A program made the position numbers and the translations under genes. Of a stretch of 64,000 nucleotides of DNA, positions 63,499 through 64,000 are shown piece after piece. How positions within the stretch are numbered: position 1 is the first letter of the stretch; every line of letters starts with the position of its first letter. Source of the stretch: CAVQYV01 sp963718295 [NCBI: uncultured Methylomirabilota bacterium] (lineage in GTDB: Bacteria > Methylomirabilota > Methylomirabilia > CAVQYV01); contig CAVQYV010000008.1 of assembly GCA_963718295.1 (NCBI GenBank), positions 310,001 to 374,000 of the forward strand, written 5' to 3'. Below the pieces are notes generated by a model that had not been told where the DNA came from, did no database searches, and was given only the letters and a program-made list of their open reading frames with translations.

Positions 63499-63650
63499 GG
63501 CCAGAAGGCTTCGAATCCTGAGGTGTTAGCGACCTCAAGTCGCCCTTAATATCCGGGCCATGGTTGGGCTTGCGGGGAAGCAATGCCGTACCCGGACGGT
63601 CTGGCTTCTGAGGCCGGGGGCTACTCGCCCTAGCCGCCGGCCTCCCCCTC
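63499..63650 (+). ncRNA. RNA2 element, copy B
   Basis: Copy of 62121-62281: GGACGGTCTGGCTTCTG at 63594-63610, stems CCGGG 63553-63557 with CCCGG 63591-63595, and AGGCCGGGG 63611-63619 with CGCCGGCCT 63635-63643. About 80% identical by eye, with changes concentrated in loops. Confidence 0.55.
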
Positions 63651-63883
63651 GGGAAAGTTGGGTAGGTGATGCATCAGCTTGGTTGCTCACATCAGGTGTC
63701 TCAGTGATCAAACAGGGATTCAACCCCATGGACACTACTGTACCCATGGGGTAACAGACGAAGATCAAACTGCAGGACAGGAAAGGAGGTGAAACGCGGT
63801 CCAGAGTGCAGTTCTGAACCAGAAGGCAACGAGAAGGAGCGTCTTCCCTATCCAGTCTAAATCGAAATGAGGGGGAACTGGAG
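63651..63883 (+). other. Leader of the last gene, with one strong hairpin
   Basis: CCCCATGG near 63725 pairs with CCATGGGG near 63745; no T-run follows. An AAGGAGGTGA sequence at 63783 is followed only by a GTG too close to be used. No gene is supported here. Confidence 0.4.
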
Positions 63884-64000
63884 ATGCAGAGCAAGAAGAA
63901 ACAAGGGACTTTCTGGAGATTAGCGGAGATCTATGGGTCGTGCCGAGTTCCAGGAAAGAAGAAGGCAGCGGCCTATCTGATCCTTTTTGCAATGATCGGG
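63884..64000 (+). CDS. Unidentified membrane protein (partial, cut by window edge)
   Basis: From the ATG at 63884 (GAGGGGGAACTGGAG upstream) the frame is open to the window end: MQSKKKQGTFWRLAEIYGSC then RVPGKKKAAAYLILFAMIG. A basic start is followed by the beginning of a hydrophobic segment, so it is probably an inner-membrane protein. Only 39 residues are visible and I do not recognise the family. Its position behind RNA2 copy B suggests it could be regulated by that element. Confidence 0.55.
   Translation, partial: MQSKKKQGTFWRLAEIYGSCRVPGKKKAAAYLILFAMIG

Noticed and set aside
63783-63860. A 23-codon leader ORF starting GTG after AAGGAG
   Set aside because: The GTG touches the Shine-Dalgarno sequence, leaving no usable spacing.
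1-64000. CRISPR arrays, prophage, insertion sequences, rRNA or tRNA genes
   Set aside because: I looked for regular spaced repeats, transposase or integrase motifs and cloverleaf features and saw none.

Overview
The window reads as a chromosomal segment of an anaerobic, Gram-negative bacterium, most likely of the Desulfobacterota (former Deltaproteobacteria); this is inference. The arguments are the gene order Mut7-C / fmt / DUF116 / rsmB, a tungsten-type aldehyde:ferredoxin oxidoreductase, a CoA-disulfide reductase, TonB/ExbBD outer-membrane energisation, and an M-box and cobalamin riboswitches in front of transport genes. Most of the DNA is GC-rich. A stretch of about 10-23 kb looks less GC-rich and carries gene remnants, which suggests acquired DNA.

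Layout. 1-3.9 kb (minus): housekeeping operon Mut7-C protein, fmt (frameshifted), DUF116, rsmB, PASTA protein (cut by the window edge). 3.9-6.9 kb (plus): sigma70-like promoter, M-box Mg2+ riboswitch, soluble MgtE_N/CBS protein and an Nramp-related transporter. 6.9-10 kb: AtuA-like protein, DUF4387 protein and exported M20 amidohydrolase. 10-11.4 kb: an exported iodothyronine-deiodinase-like protein in which an in-frame TGA is followed by a bacterial SECIS-like hairpin, so I read it as a selenoprotein. 11.4-21.1 kb: stress island with a uspA remnant, DUF5752, TreT-like trehalose synthase, a membrane sensor-OtsA fusion, OtsB, UspA, a RelA/SpoT-domain protein and a P-type ATPase. 21.2-23.2 kb: decayed Kef-type antiporter and a decayed TusA domain. 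23.2-29 kb (minus): CoA-disulfide reductase/rhodanese, double flavodoxin-fold reductase, RraA-like protein and HtrA protease. 29-37.7 kb: enolase-superfamily enzyme, a large hybrid histidine kinase with five PAS domains, aldehyde ferredoxin oxidoreductase, GT2 glycosyltransferase and a small membrane exporter.

37.7-64 kb is one large metal/corrinoid region. Two cobalamin riboswitches in tandem, with a terminator between them, precede btuB-btuF-btuD-btuC. A long leader ending in a terminator precedes exbB-exbD-tonB, a second TonB-domain protein that also carries a TonB-box-like segment, and a TPR protein. A repeated, structured non-coding element (called RNA1 here) precedes a second TonB-dependent receptor, an ECF importer (fused ATPases, T component, S-like component), a CobN-type chelatase (split), a ChlI/ChlD fusion, an ABC-2 exporter, a 41-residue membrane miniprotein and a CooT-type nickel-binding protein. 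Immediately downstream lies a decayed second copy of this operon: RNA1, an ecfA fragment, a permease tail, an intact miniprotein and an intact CooT. Each copy ends in a second conserved non-coding element (RNA2). I infer that the region imports a corrinoid or tetrapyrrole and/or Co/Ni and inserts or removes the metal.

Several otherwise well-conserved genes (fmt, htrA, the TPR gene, cobN, an ABC ATPase) are broken by single-base changes, mostly in short G/C runs. Sequencing or assembly error is the simplest explanation, but it cannot be settled from one sequence.
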